64,000 bases of DNA from Flagellimonas spongiicola (GTDB lineage: Bacteria > Bacteroidota > Bacteroidia > Flavobacteriales > Flavobacteriaceae), in contig NZ_JAMFMA010000003.1 in the NCBI RefSeq assembly GCF_023502425.1, positions 124,001-188,000 of the forward strand, given 5' to 3'. The position numbers and the translations under genes were made by a program. Each line of letters begins with the position of its first letter. The stretch's first letter is position 1. This document shows, piece by piece, positions 35,201 through 44,469 of this stretch. The notes under the pieces were generated by a model. That model worked only from the letters and a program-made list of their open reading frames with translations, searched no databases and had not been told where the DNA came from.

Positions 35201-35243
35201 TGACAACCGTCATATTTTAACACACTACGCCTTTGTAGATTTA
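35201..35243 (+). promoter_or_regulatory. FNR-type promoter of the ligase-CBS operon
   Basis: The palindrome TGAC-AACC-GTCA (35201-35212) is followed by TAGATTTA (35236-35243), 36.5 bases from the centre. The start codon is at 35276. It is back-to-back with the hemN site, whose centre is 30 bases away. Confidence 0.75.
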
Positions 35244-35275
35244 TACCCGACCGAAAATCCATCAAGTTCATTATC

Positions 35276-37123
35276 ATGGGAGAACATATTTCCAAAAGCA
35301 AATTTGATCAGGCAGAACGGAAAGCCTTTGTAAAACATCTCATTGACGACATAAAGGCATTGGAATTGATGCTGGATCAAAATCTAATTGAAAGTGATGT
35401 GGTGCGCATTGGTGCCGAACAGGAATTATGTCTCGTTGATGAAGGATATAGACCTGCAGGTGATGCCATTGAATTGTTAAAAGCGATAGATGACAGCCAT
35501 TTCACTACAGAATTGGCCAATTACAATATTGAAATCAATTTGGATCCATTCAAATTGCAAGATGACTGTTTTGAAAAAGTGGAAAAGCAGTTAATGGAAT
35601 TATTGGATAAGGCACATGCCAAGGCTGAAGGACTTGGAATGAAAATCATATTAACAGGTATTTTGCCTACCATCAGTAAGAATGAACTAGGAATTGATTT
35701 TATGACACCAATTCCGCGTTATCACAAACTGAATGAAGTGTTGACCAAATGCCGGGGAGATCATTTCTCCTTAAAGATTAGAGGCGTGGATGAGCTTACC
35801 CTTCGTCATGATTCCGTACTTTTTGAAGCCTGTAATACTAGCTTTCAGCTGCATTTACAAATTCCGCAAGAAGATTTCATACCAAGTTATAATTGGGGAC
35901 AGGCTATTGCCGGCCCTGTATTAGGAGTTTGTAGCAACTCACCTTTACTAATGGGCAGAGAGCTTTGGAAAGAAACGAGGATTGCCCTGTTTCAACAAAG
36001 TTTGGATACCCGTAAATGGTCGCATGCCCTAAAAGAACAGGTGGCAAGAGTTGGATTCGGTAACCATTGGCAAAAAGAATCAGTGGCTGAGATTTTTAAA
36101 GAAGATATATCCACTCACCGAATTCTATTGACTAAACCGATTCATCACAATTCATTGGAAGTACTTGAGAATGGAGCAATACCAAAGTTGGAGGCTTTAA
36201 ATCTTTACAACGGAACTGTTTATCGTTGGAACAGACCTTGCTATGGCGTAGGTGGTGGTAAGCCTCATTTGCGCATTGAGAACCGCTACATTCCGTCTGG
36301 ACCATCTGTTTTGGATGAGATGGCCAATTTTGCCTTTTGGGTAGGATTGATGGTAGGTCGTCCAAAAGAATTTGATTATATGCCAAGTGTCATGGATTTT
36401 AAGGAGGCAAAGCTCAATTTCATTAAGACCGCAATTAGTGGGAGGCAAACGGTATTGTCCTGGTTGGGTAAAACCGTAACACTGAAAAAGCTAATTCTAA
36501 ACAAATTCCTGCCTATTTCAAGAGCTGGCTTGCTAGCACACGGAATACAGCAAAACACAATAGATAAACTCTTGGGTATAATTGCTGAAAGAGTACAAAA
36601 AGGTACAGGTGCAGAATGGCAAATAAAAAATTTCAGAGGGTTAAAAAGTGAATTAAAAACTGATTCAGCTTTGGTCAAGCTGACCAAGGCCATCTATACG
36701 AATCAAAGAATGAATGTTCCTGTACATGAATGGCCTTCAATCCAAAGAAAAGCCAAGCCCAAGGATAACTATGAATGGGTAGGCCAGCTTATGTCGACAA
36801 AATTGATAAAGCTCTATGAAAATGATTATGCAAATCTGGCGGTTTCGATAATGGAATGGAACAACATCCATCATATCCCCGTGGAAAATGAAAAAGGAGA
36901 ACTTTCTGGGCTTCTTACCTGGAGCCATATCCAAGCTTTGGACAAGCATAAACATAAAGAAGATGCCTTGGTTTCTGATATTATGATCAATAAGGTGGTC
37001 ACCGTACAACCTCGGACCAAAATAGAAACGGCCAAAAAATTAATGATGGATTATCAGATAGGATCTTTGCCTGTATGTGTAGGCTCGCATTTGGTAGGAA
37101 TAATAAGTAAGGTCGATATATGA
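35276..37123 (+). CDS. Carboxylate-amine ligase (GCS2/YbdK-like) fused to C-terminal CBS pair
   Basis: The first 440 residues resemble the glutamate-cysteine ligase 2 (YbdK-type) fold: IGAEQELCLVD near 46-56, TELANYNIEINLDP, LTLRHDSVLFEACNTSFQLHLQ and RIENRYIPSGPS. These enzymes join an amino acid carboxylate to an amine using ATP. Residues about 500-555 and 572-615 are two CBS domains (NIHHIPVENEKGELSGLLTW and QIGSLPVCVGSHLVGIISKVD), which usually bind adenine nucleotides, so activity may respond to energy charge (inference). The substrate is unknown. The stop overlaps the next gene by 4 bases (ATGA). Confidence 0.8.
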   Translation: MGEHISKSKFDQAERKAFVKHLIDDIKALELMLDQNLIESDVVRIGAEQELCLVDEGYRPAGDAIELLKAIDDSHFTTELANYNIEINLDPFKLQDDCFEKVEKQLMELLDKAHAKAEGLGMKIILTGILPTISKNELGIDFMTPIPRYHKLNEVLTKCRGDHFSLKIRGVDELTLRHDSVLFEACNTSFQLHLQIPQEDFIPSYNWGQAIAGPVLGVCSNSPLLMGRELWKETRIALFQQSLDTRKWSHALKEQVARVGFGNHWQKESVAEIFKEDISTHRILLTKPIHHNSLEVLENGAIPKLEALNLYNGTVYRWNRPCYGVGGGKPHLRIENRYIPSGPSVLDEMANFAFWVGLMVGRPKEFDYMPSVMDFKEAKLNFIKTAISGRQTVLSWLGKTVTLKKLILNKFLPISRAGLLAHGIQQNTIDKLLGIIAERVQKGTGAEWQIKNFRGLKSELKTDSALVKLTKAIYTNQRMNVPVHEWPSIQRKAKPKDNYEWVGQLMSTKLIKLYENDYANLAVSIMEWNNIHHIPVENEKGELSGLLTWSHIQALDKHKHKEDALVSDIMINKVVTVQPRTKIETAKKLMMDYQIGSLPVCVGSHLVGIISKVDI

Positions 37124-38322
37124 CCATGGGTAAAGTATATAGTAAAGCTCTGGGTGAATCATTGAAAATCCAAAGAATAATAGGGCACATTAAAGGCAAG
37201 GAATCCGGTCCCACAGTGGTATTTTTTGCAGGAATTCATGGGAATGAACCGGCAGGTGTATTTGCATTGCATCAAGTGGTTCGTACTTTGAAGTTAGAGC
37301 AACGATCACTAGCCGGGGAGTGTTTTGCCATTGCGGGAAATTTAAAGGCTTTGGAGAACAATGTCCGTTATATGGACAAAGATCTAAATCGAATATGGTC
37401 TGCCGATGAAATGAGCAATTATAGTGAAAAAACGGACTGCCTTTGCGAAGATGTTTCTGAGCAAAATGAAATTAAAGCATTGCTAACTTCCATTCTTGAA
37501 AAGAGTAAACCTCCATTCTATTTTATCGATTTACATACCACAAGTAGCCCTACATCGCCATTTATGGTGTTAAACGACAGTTTATTAAACCGAAAGTTTG
37601 CCACTAATTATCCCTTGCCAATCATACTTGGGATAGAAGAATATTTGGATGGCGCCCTTTTAAGCTACATCAATGAGTTGGGCTATGTTTCACTCGGATT
37701 TGAGAGTGGAAGTCACGATGATATTGTTTCAATCCAAAATTCCATAGATTTTGTAAGATACACGCTAGGGCTAACAGGTTGCGTCGATTATCTGCCCCAG
37801 GAATTAGAAGAATTAAAGCTAAAAATCCATAATTCAGCACTGGTTATAAACCGGTTTTATGAGATTTATTACCAGCATGATATTGAAAAGGAAGATGTTT
37901 TTAACATGTTTCCGGGCTTCAGCAACTTTCAAAAAGTACCAAAAGGTACCCAATTAGCTATTGAAAATGGAGAAACCTTGATTACCAATAAAAAACGGCA
38001 AATCTTTATGCCGCTTTACCAAAAGTTGGGTAGTGAAGGCTTCTATTTTATACAATCAATCCCAGCTGTTTTACTCTGGATATCCAAATTACTTCGCAAG
38101 GTTAAACTAGACCACGTTTTGGCGAAAATGCCCGGCATTAGATGGAAATCAAGCGCAAAGGATACGTTGATTGTTGATCAACGGGTTGCCAAGTATTTGG
38201 CGAAATCCATATTCCATTTATTGGGGTACAGGGCAAGACAATTGGATAAGGCTCATTTGATTGTAAAAAATAGGGAATCTGCATCTAGAAAATCAGAATA
38301 CAAAATCACACAATGGTATTAA
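37120..38322 (+). CDS. Succinylglutamate desuccinylase/aspartoacylase-like zinc hydrolase
   Basis: The 400-residue protein has the M14/AstE-AspA zinc motifs: FAGIHGNEPAG (His and Glu ligands near 37-40), FIDLHTTSS (third ligand) and LGFESGSHD with the catalytic glutamate. The family removes an acyl or amide group from an amino acid. It overlaps the ligase-CBS gene by 4 bases, so the two are expressed together: one is predicted to form an amide bond and the other to break one. The last 120 residues, with KGTQLAIENGETLI, are longer than in AstE and AspA. Confidence 0.82.
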   Translation: MTMGKVYSKALGESLKIQRIIGHIKGKESGPTVVFFAGIHGNEPAGVFALHQVVRTLKLEQRSLAGECFAIAGNLKALENNVRYMDKDLNRIWSADEMSNYSEKTDCLCEDVSEQNEIKALLTSILEKSKPPFYFIDLHTTSSPTSPFMVLNDSLLNRKFATNYPLPIILGIEEYLDGALLSYINELGYVSLGFESGSHDDIVSIQNSIDFVRYTLGLTGCVDYLPQELEELKLKIHNSALVINRFYEIYYQHDIEKEDVFNMFPGFSNFQKVPKGTQLAIENGETLITNKKRQIFMPLYQKLGSEGFYFIQSIPAVLLWISKLLRKVKLDHVLAKMPGIRWKSSAKDTLIVDQRVAKYLAKSIFHLLGYRARQLDKAHLIVKNRESASRKSEYKITQWY

Positions 38323-38327
38323 AGAAA

Positions 38328-38357
38328 AGCCCCCTTGAATCCAAATCCAAGGAGGCT
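38328..38357 (-). terminator. Terminator of the tonB-type gene
   Basis: A hairpin with ten-base arms (38328-38337 and 38348-38357, one mismatch) ends in a T-rich run on the minus strand. It lies 19 bases after the tonB stop and begins 5 bases beyond the stop of the convergent hydrolase gene. Confidence 0.75.
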
Positions 38358-38376
38358 GCAGATAGTGAGTTTAGTA

Positions 38377-39102
38377 TTATTTCACTATAAAATTGATTGG
38401 GATGGCATAAGTTACTCGAACGGCCTTACCTCTTTGGATACCTGGTTTTACCTTCGGTAAAGCGGCAATGATCCGTACAGCTTCTTCTTCTAGTAATCGG
38501 TCTGGTCCTCTTTGTCTAATGTTGGTCACATTCCCTCTGGAATCAATCACAAATTGAACGAAGACTCTTCCTTTGATACTCATCTCCAAAGCAGGTTTAG
38601 GGTAGACAATTGTGTTTCTTACGTGTTCCTGAACTTTTTGATTGAAACATTCTTTACGTTCAGACTCCGTGGCCAAATCTTCGCATCCAGGAAAAACGGG
38701 TACATGCTCAATGACAGCAAAAGGTACAATTTCCTCTTCTTCCACTTCTCCAACTTCAACATCATCAATGTCCACCACAACATCTTCAATATAGGCGTCT
38801 TGATTACTTTCAGTACTTTCAATGATCGTTTCCTCTATATCCTCCACATCTTCAACGACTTCAATTACATCAGGAGCGGATGGCGGAGGTGGAGGTGGTG
38901 TGGTGCGTACCATCTCCGTAATGGGAACATCTTCTTTCAGATCGTCCATAACGTGAACCACGTCGGTGACGTCTGTTTCTTTGTCGTAGGTCTTGACCTC
39001 AAATGATTGCCATGTAACAAACAAAACTGAAGTCAAACCTATCATAAAATATAGGCTGCTGTTGCGACCAATATCGGCATTAGGGTTTTTTTTTGGTTTC
39101 AT
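38377..39102 (-). CDS. TonB-type energy transducer with acidic linker
   Basis: One N-terminal transmembrane segment (LYFMIGLTSVLFVTW) is followed by a P-P-P-P-P-P run, then an unusually acidic linker of about 60 residues (VVEDVEDIEETIIE, VEVGEVEEEE). The C-terminal domain has VFPGCEDL, ALEMSIKGRVFVQFVIDS and VRVTYAIPINF, typical of Bacteroidota TonB proteins. It would pass the proton-motive force to outer-membrane receptors. Usual TonB linkers are rich in Pro and Lys. The gene is monocistronic and has an FNR-type promoter, so it may serve uptake at low oxygen. Confidence 0.9.
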   Translation of the reverse strand: MKPKKNPNADIGRNSSLYFMIGLTSVLFVTWQSFEVKTYDKETDVTDVVHVMDDLKEDVPITEMVRTTPPPPPPSAPDVIEVVEDVEDIEETIIESTESNQDAYIEDVVVDIDDVEVGEVEEEEIVPFAVIEHVPVFPGCEDLATESERKECFNQKVQEHVRNTIVYPKPALEMSIKGRVFVQFVIDSRGNVTNIRQRGPDRLLEEEAVRIIAALPKVKPGIQRGKAVRVTYAIPINFIVK

Positions 39103-39124
39103 GACTTATCTTATTTAACTCTGA

Positions 39125-39167
39125 TAAAAGTAGACTTGTCATTTGTCAAAAAACATGATAAAGGTCA
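39125..39167 (-). promoter_or_regulatory. FNR-type promoter of the TonB gene
   Basis: The palindrome TGAT-AAAG-GTCA (39156-39167) is followed on the minus strand by TACTTTTA (39132-39125), 36.5 bases from the centre. The start codon is at 39102. Confidence 0.75.
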
Positions 39168-39208
39168 GTTTTGATGAGTATTCAATAATTTTAACTATGA
39201 AAAAATGC

Positions 39209-39904
39209 TTAATCCTCAAAAAGAGCAATTTCATCCCGTCTTAGATCAATGTTGAAATTCAGCCCCATTAGAACAGCATCCAATGCAGAATTTCTAAAAT
39301 GATTTTTCAAATAGCCTATGTCAATCTTCAAATTTGGAGTCAACTTCCTTCCAAGACCTATATAAAACCTATTTTGATTGAACCAATGGTTATCTAAGTT
39401 GACAAAAAGTTCATTTGAGGTTTTAAAATAGACATTACGGGATATAGGTCTCGTGTATTGTAAGCGATAACGAAATCTATTAGTGAAATATGTAGTTTCC
39501 GGTTTGTTGATCCAGCGATTTTCCAATCGGAACCGGTGCGACAAATTGTTCTTGGCTATTGCAGTTTTCAAGGTAAACTGTTCATAGATCCAATATTGTT
39601 TGGTGTTTGTGGCTATCCCTGTTTCTGGATAGGATTTTGAATTCACATAAGCTATACCGCCAGTGAAACTGGATTTGTCATTAAAATGATAGGTAATTCC
39701 AGTTCTGATAAAGGAGAAATCATACGTTTCAAAAAGCTCGTGGTGCCTTAGAATACCAGCCACTGGTATACTCCAATTTTCATTAAGTGTACCGGTTCCA
39801 GAAAATTCCAGCCACGAGCCTGAGGAATTCTCGTCAAAGTTTTGCGCCAATACAATGCTTTGATACAGTACGAATAGTATTGAATAACCGAATCTTGCGT
39901 ACAC
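39209..39904 (-). CDS. DUF2490 family outer-membrane-like protein
   Basis: A signal peptide (MYARFGYSILFVLYQSIVLAQ) precedes a beta-rich protein of 231 residues in total, with repeated amphipathic strands (HRFRLENRW, FRYRLQYTRP, RFYIGLGRKLTPNLKIDIGY), as in small outer-membrane barrels. This is the DUF2490 pattern, whose function is unknown. Its promoter carries a TGAY-N4-RTCA site at the standard distance, so it appears to belong to the same oxygen-responsive set. It may be a porin-like or adaptor protein. Confidence 0.8.
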   Translation of the reverse strand: MYARFGYSILFVLYQSIVLAQNFDENSSGSWLEFSGTGTLNENWSIPVAGILRHHELFETYDFSFIRTGITYHFNDKSSFTGGIAYVNSKSYPETGIATNTKQYWIYEQFTLKTAIAKNNLSHRFRLENRWINKPETTYFTNRFRYRLQYTRPISRNVYFKTSNELFVNLDNHWFNQNRFYIGLGRKLTPNLKIDIGYLKNHFRNSALDAVLMGLNFNIDLRRDEIALFED

Positions 39905-39927
39905 TGTTGCAACTTTAAAATAGAGTG

Positions 39928-39970
39928 CAAAGTTTATTCATATCCATTGGTGTAAAAATGATAGATATCA
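39928..39970 (-). promoter_or_regulatory. FNR-type promoter of the DUF2490 gene
   Basis: The palindrome TGAT-AGAT-ATCA (39959-39970) is the closest to the classical FNR core. The minus-strand -7 element is AAACTTTG (39935-39928), weaker at its first base, but at the same 36.5-base distance. Confidence 0.65.
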
Positions 39971-40088
39971 GGAATCCTGAAGAATTAATGTTTGGGTAAT
40001 ATTAAGGCCAAACCTATTGGTTATCTTGGGGTCTATCATTATTGGATATCAATACTTTGGGGCCAATTTGATACATACCTACCAAAAC

Positions 40089-40131
40089 TGACTTCTATCA
40101 TATTTTAGGAAATAGCCTGGTTCTAATTTTG
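40089..40131 (+). promoter_or_regulatory. FNR-type promoter of the Usp-SLC13-pckA-pfk unit
   Basis: TGAC-TTCT-ATCA (40089-40100) is followed by a consensus TAATTTTG (40124-40131), 36.5 bases from the centre. The start codon is at 40165. Confidence 0.8.
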
Positions 40132-40164
40132 AATCAAAGATTTTGAACATTTAAACTTTTAGGT

Positions 40165-40953
40165 ATGAGCATCAAGAATATATTAATCCCGTTTGATTTT
40201 ACAGAAGCTTCAATTAGTGCATTGGAATACACAATGAATTTTGTTGGTCCAACCAGAAACATAAATATCGAAGCTTTATATGTATCTGCAATTCCAACTT
40301 CTGCTTCACAAGTGGACACACTTAACCAAGATTTTAGCAAAGTAATCGCCTCGTTGAATAAAAAAGTAATGCATAGTCCAATCCTGAAAGCAATATCTGG
40401 CGATGTCGTTGATGGTATACTTGAACATCAACGTCAGGTTGATGCGGACTTGATTTTTATGGGGACCATGGGAGATAAGATCACAGATGAAGCAATTACC
40501 AATACCTCAAAATTGGTGCTGGAAGCTAATTGTCCAGTGATTTCCATACCATTTGGATGCCCTATCAAGGAGCCAAAGGATATCGCTCTTGTATTGGGTG
40601 GTGAGGAAATTGATGATAAAAAGGTATTAAGGACCTTGTTGGATGTGGCCCGCACTTTTGACTCCAGAGTACATGCCTTGACCATTTATAAAGAGTCAAT
40701 TTATGCAGAAGAGACCGTGACGGAGAGCAACGAAAATACATTGGAATATTACTTGGAACATTTTTACGAAGAGCATGCTTTCAGTAAAAACCAAGATGTT
40801 GAAGAAGGTATACTGGACTATATCAACAAGAAGAACATAGATCTATTGGCAATATTACCAAGGAACCATACCAATATGAGTTCACCTTCTGAAGGTAGGT
40901 TAACCAAGCTGTTGACCTTGCATTCTGATATTCCTGTTCTGACTTTGGATTAA
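40165..40953 (+). CDS. Universal stress protein, UspA-like
   Basis: Starts MSIKNILIPFDFTEASIS. The 262-residue protein has a first UspA half with GTMGDKITDEAITNTS, in which Asn-Thr stands where the nucleotide motif expects Gly-Ser; ATP binding is therefore doubtful. The second half (KDIALVLGGEEIDDKKVL and LLAILPRNHTNM) is divergent. It is the first gene of the FNR-type unit and lies 22 bases before the SLC13 transporter gene. Confidence 0.85.
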   Translation: MSIKNILIPFDFTEASISALEYTMNFVGPTRNINIEALYVSAIPTSASQVDTLNQDFSKVIASLNKKVMHSPILKAISGDVVDGILEHQRQVDADLIFMGTMGDKITDEAITNTSKLVLEANCPVISIPFGCPIKEPKDIALVLGGEEIDDKKVLRTLLDVARTFDSRVHALTIYKESIYAEETVTESNENTLEYYLEHFYEEHAFSKNQDVEEGILDYINKKNIDLLAILPRNHTNMSSPSEGRLTKLLTLHSDIPVLTLD

Positions 40954-40975
40954 TGGAAACAACAATAACAAAAGT

Positions 40976-42811
40976 ATGACCACAATTCTAGTAATACTGG
41001 TTATTACGATCATATTGTTTGTTTGGGGCAAATTCCCACCAGATGTAGTGGCCTTAATGTCAATGCTGTCACTATATCTGACTGGAATTTTGGACATCAC
41101 TGAAACCTTGATTGGCTTCAGTAACTCCACGGTGATAATGATTGCAGCCTTGTTCATTATTGGGGAAGGCCTTTCCAGAACTGGTTGGACGGCCTTAGCA
41201 GGACAACGCTTTGTAAAGTGGGCAAAGAGTAGCGTGCCACGACTTCTGGTAATTGTCACCTTGGGTTCTAGCTTACTATCAGGTTTTGTTAGTAATACAG
41301 GTACAGTAGCAGCCCTGTTGCCAGTTACGGTTACCGCCGCGTGGAATGCCGGAACCTTGCCTTCAAAATTACTGATGCCGGTTGCATTTGGCTCCAATAC
41401 AGGAGGATTACTGACCTTGACGGGAACACCTCCTAATATTATTGCTAGTAATGCATTGGTGGAGAATGGCTTTGAAGGCTTTTCGTTCTTTGAATTTGGA
41501 TTGATTGGTCTACCACTATTGTTGATATCAATTCTGTATTTCCGTTATGTTGGTTATCGCTTGTTGCCAAGTCATACCACAAAAAACAAGCCAATGGCTT
41601 TGGATCAGGAAATGCACAAATGGATTGAAAACTATAGTATTGGAGACAATATCTATCGCTTGAGGATTCGGTCTATGTCACAATTGATCAACACAAAAGT
41701 TGGGGATTGGGATTTTGAGGATGTGCACAACGTGTCTCTTATGCGCTTAAAACGAAGACATCCAAATCCATTGCAGGGAATTCATCAGTTTGTTGAATTA
41801 CCTGCTCTAGAAACCGAGATGCGCTATCATGATATCATTACGGTTAAAGGAACGGCGGCAGATGTTGATAAACTTATTCTGAAGTTTAGTTTGGGCGTGC
41901 TTCCTTGGAAACCAGAGAAAGACCTATTGAAAAAAGAATTGATCAATCAAGAAGTTGGTTTGGCTGAAATGATCATTACACCAAAATCTGTTTTTGTAGG
42001 TAAGACACTTCCGTTAGGTCATTATTTGAAGCAAGCCGGAGTACAATTATTGGCTGCTTCAAGACATAACAGACCTTTAAGTGGCAAGATTAAGATAGAA
42101 GCCGGAGATGCATTTATCATCAGAGGACAATGGGAAAACATAGAGGCTTTGACTTCCATGTACGACAACCTGGTAATTTCCGGCAGTCCGGAAGCATTAT
42201 CCAAAAACGTGGATGAATTAACACCAAGAAGCTATATAGCCTTGGGAACCTTGGTGCTGATGATCGTATTGTTGGTATTTAAGATTCTACCTGGAGCAAT
42301 TGCAGCTTTGGCCTGTGCCGGAATCATGATGTTGACTGGATGTGTGCCGATAAGTAAGGCGTATAAGGGAATTAGTTGGACCAGTGTGGTCATGATAGCA
42401 GCCATGATTCCCATGGGATTGGCCTTGCAGAAAACAGGAGTTGCCCAATTGGCTGCAAATGGTTTGGTGGAAGCCTTGGGGAGTATACATCCAACTGCAC
42501 TATTGGCAGGCATATTTCTTTTGACCACCACCTTTAGTCAAACGATCAACAATTCCGCAACAGCTGTACTAATGGCTCCAATAGCTATAATGGCGTCAAC
42601 AACATTGGGGGTATCGCCAAAGCCTTTTATGATTGCCGTAGCCATCAGTGCATCAACTGCATTTTTAACCCCAGTGGGGACCACTACCAATGCCATGGTG
42701 TTGTCCTCAGGAGGATACAATTTTATGGATTATGTGAAAGTAGGAGGGCCGTTGCTGCTGCTATTTTTCATTGCAACATTAATACTGGTTCCTGCAATAT
42801 GGAGCTTTTAA
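40976..42811 (+). CDS. SLC13/DASS-type transporter with central TrkA-C (RCK-C) domains
   Basis: The 611-residue protein has membrane segments in residues 1-200 and 420-611 and a soluble middle (about 210-400) with two TrkA-C domains (LRIRSMSQLINTKVGDW and EVGLAEMIITPKSVFVGKTL). The motifs FVSNTGTVAALLP, GGLLTLTGTPPNIIAS, SQTINNSATAVLMAP and LTPVGTTTNAMVL match the SNT-type signatures of Na+/dicarboxylate or sulfate carriers. The substrate is not certain; a C4-dicarboxylate would fit the neighbouring pckA. It starts 22 bases after the Usp gene and 17 bases before pckA. Confidence 0.87.
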   Translation: MTTILVILVITIILFVWGKFPPDVVALMSMLSLYLTGILDITETLIGFSNSTVIMIAALFIIGEGLSRTGWTALAGQRFVKWAKSSVPRLLVIVTLGSSLLSGFVSNTGTVAALLPVTVTAAWNAGTLPSKLLMPVAFGSNTGGLLTLTGTPPNIIASNALVENGFEGFSFFEFGLIGLPLLLISILYFRYVGYRLLPSHTTKNKPMALDQEMHKWIENYSIGDNIYRLRIRSMSQLINTKVGDWDFEDVHNVSLMRLKRRHPNPLQGIHQFVELPALETEMRYHDIITVKGTAADVDKLILKFSLGVLPWKPEKDLLKKELINQEVGLAEMIITPKSVFVGKTLPLGHYLKQAGVQLLAASRHNRPLSGKIKIEAGDAFIIRGQWENIEALTSMYDNLVISGSPEALSKNVDELTPRSYIALGTLVLMIVLLVFKILPGAIAALACAGIMMLTGCVPISKAYKGISWTSVVMIAAMIPMGLALQKTGVAQLAANGLVEALGSIHPTALLAGIFLLTTTFSQTINNSATAVLMAPIAIMASTTLGVSPKPFMIAVAISASTAFLTPVGTTTNAMVLSSGGYNFMDYVKVGGPLLLLFFIATLILVPAIWSF

Positions 42812-42828
42812 CCTAAAAATAGGAAATT

Positions 42829-44457
42829 ATGAACGACGTTATGGAAACAACAAAAGATTTAAGCAAATATGGCTTAGAGAATGCAACAGCGCATTGGAAC
42901 CTTAGCGCCGAAACCCTTCAACAAATCACCGTTGATAAAGGAATGGGCGTAGAATCAGAAAATGGTACACTTTCCGTAAACACCGGAAAATTTACGGGAC
43001 GTTCACCAAAAGACCGTTTTTTGGTAAAAGATGATTACACTAAAGATAAAGTATGGTGGGGTAGGATCAATAAACCCATTTCACCTGAAAATTTTGATAA
43101 ACTTCAGGCCGAAGTGGTCAATTACATGGATGGCAAGGAACTGTATGTTAGGGATGCCGCCGTTTGTGCTGATCCCAAATATAAAATGAACGTTAGGGTC
43201 ATTGCTGAATATCCTTGGTCCAGTTACTTTATCAAAAACATGTTCATTCGATTGAGCGAAGCTGAACTGCAAAATTTTGAGGAAGAATGGTTAGTGCTCT
43301 GTGCGCCCGGATATGAATGCCCAAATCCAGAGGAATACGGAATCATTGCGGGGAACTTTTCAATTTTGAACTGGAGTAAAAAAGTAGCACTCGTTGGCGG
43401 TTCTGAGTATCCTGGAGAAATGAAAAAAGGAATATTCACTGCTTTGAATTTTGTGCTACCGGTTGAAAAAAATGTTTTGCCCATGCACTGCTCCGCCAAT
43501 GTTGGTGAAGAAGGGGATACTGCAATTTATTTCGGACTTTCGGGTACAGGTAAAACAACCCTTTCGGCAGATCCAAAAAGAAAGTTGATTGGTGATGATG
43601 AGCATGGCTGGACGGAAGAAAACACCATCTTCAATTTTGAAGGAGGATGTTATGCCAAGGTGATTGACTTGACGGAAGAAAAGGAACCGGATATTTATAG
43701 AGCAATCAGACCGGGTGCGCTTTTGGAGAATATTGTTTTTAAAGAAGGAACAAAGGAGGTGGATTACTTTGATAGCAGTATAACCCAAAACACACGGGTA
43801 AGTTATCCAATTGATCATATCGATAACATTCAGACACCTTCTTATGCAACCAATCCAAAGAACATCTTCTTTTTAACCTGTGATGCCTTTGGCGTATTGC
43901 CTCCAGTGTCCAAGCTAACCCCAGGTCAAGCGGCATATCATTTTATCTCTGGTTATACGGCCAAAGTTGCAGGTACAGAAGCGGGCATCAATGAACCGGT
44001 ACCTTCGTTTTCTGCATGTTTTGGTGAACCTTTCATGCCTTTGCACCCAGCAGTTTATGCCGAAATGTTGAGCAAAAAGATGAGAGAGGCAGGAGTCAAT
44101 GTGTGGTTGATCAACACAGGATGGTCAGGAGGACCTTACGGGGTTGGATCCCGAATTAAGTTGAAATATACTAGGGCCATGATATCCGCTATTTTGGAAG
44201 GGAAGTTGGATGAGGTGGAATATGATGCACACCCAGTATTTGGATTACATATGCCAAAATACTGCCCAGGTGTTCCAACCGAAATTTTAGATCCAATGAA
44301 CACTTGGTTGCAAAAAGGAGCCTATGTGAGCAAATCCATCCAGTTGGCACATTCATTTCACATTAACTTTGATAAATTTGCTAGTGAGGCGTCAGAAGAA
44401 ATCCTTAATGGAGGTCCGCTGATTGATTCTCATCATGGATTGGATGATCATTTTTAA
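42829..44457 (+). CDS. pckA: Phosphoenolpyruvate carboxykinase (ATP)
   Basis: The 542-residue protein has the P-loop GLSGTGKTTL near 235, FTGRSPKDRF (substrate binding) and GDDEHGW for metal binding, and ends without truncation. The enzyme interconverts oxaloacetate + ATP and PEP + CO2 + ADP. In gluconeogenesis it makes PEP. In CO2-rich fermentative metabolism it can run toward oxaloacetate to make ATP and feed succinate formation. Its place in a unit with a low-oxygen promoter favours the second role (inference). An alternative start at 42841 is nearby. Confidence 0.96.
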   Translation: MNDVMETTKDLSKYGLENATAHWNLSAETLQQITVDKGMGVESENGTLSVNTGKFTGRSPKDRFLVKDDYTKDKVWWGRINKPISPENFDKLQAEVVNYMDGKELYVRDAAVCADPKYKMNVRVIAEYPWSSYFIKNMFIRLSEAELQNFEEEWLVLCAPGYECPNPEEYGIIAGNFSILNWSKKVALVGGSEYPGEMKKGIFTALNFVLPVEKNVLPMHCSANVGEEGDTAIYFGLSGTGKTTLSADPKRKLIGDDEHGWTEENTIFNFEGGCYAKVIDLTEEKEPDIYRAIRPGALLENIVFKEGTKEVDYFDSSITQNTRVSYPIDHIDNIQTPSYATNPKNIFFLTCDAFGVLPPVSKLTPGQAAYHFISGYTAKVAGTEAGINEPVPSFSACFGEPFMPLHPAVYAEMLSKKMREAGVNVWLINTGWSGGPYGVGSRIKLKYTRAMISAILEGKLDEVEYDAHPVFGLHMPKYCPGVPTEILDPMNTWLQKGAYVSKSIQLAHSFHINFDKFASEASEEILNGGPLIDSHHGLDDHF

Positions 44458-44469
44458 TCGTTTTAGAAC

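Noticed and set aside
38512-39006. 164-residue plus-strand frame opposite the TonB gene
   Set aside because: It mirrors the low-complexity acidic linker of TonB, has no recognisable domain, and the minus-strand gene has a promoter, signal anchor and TonB domain.
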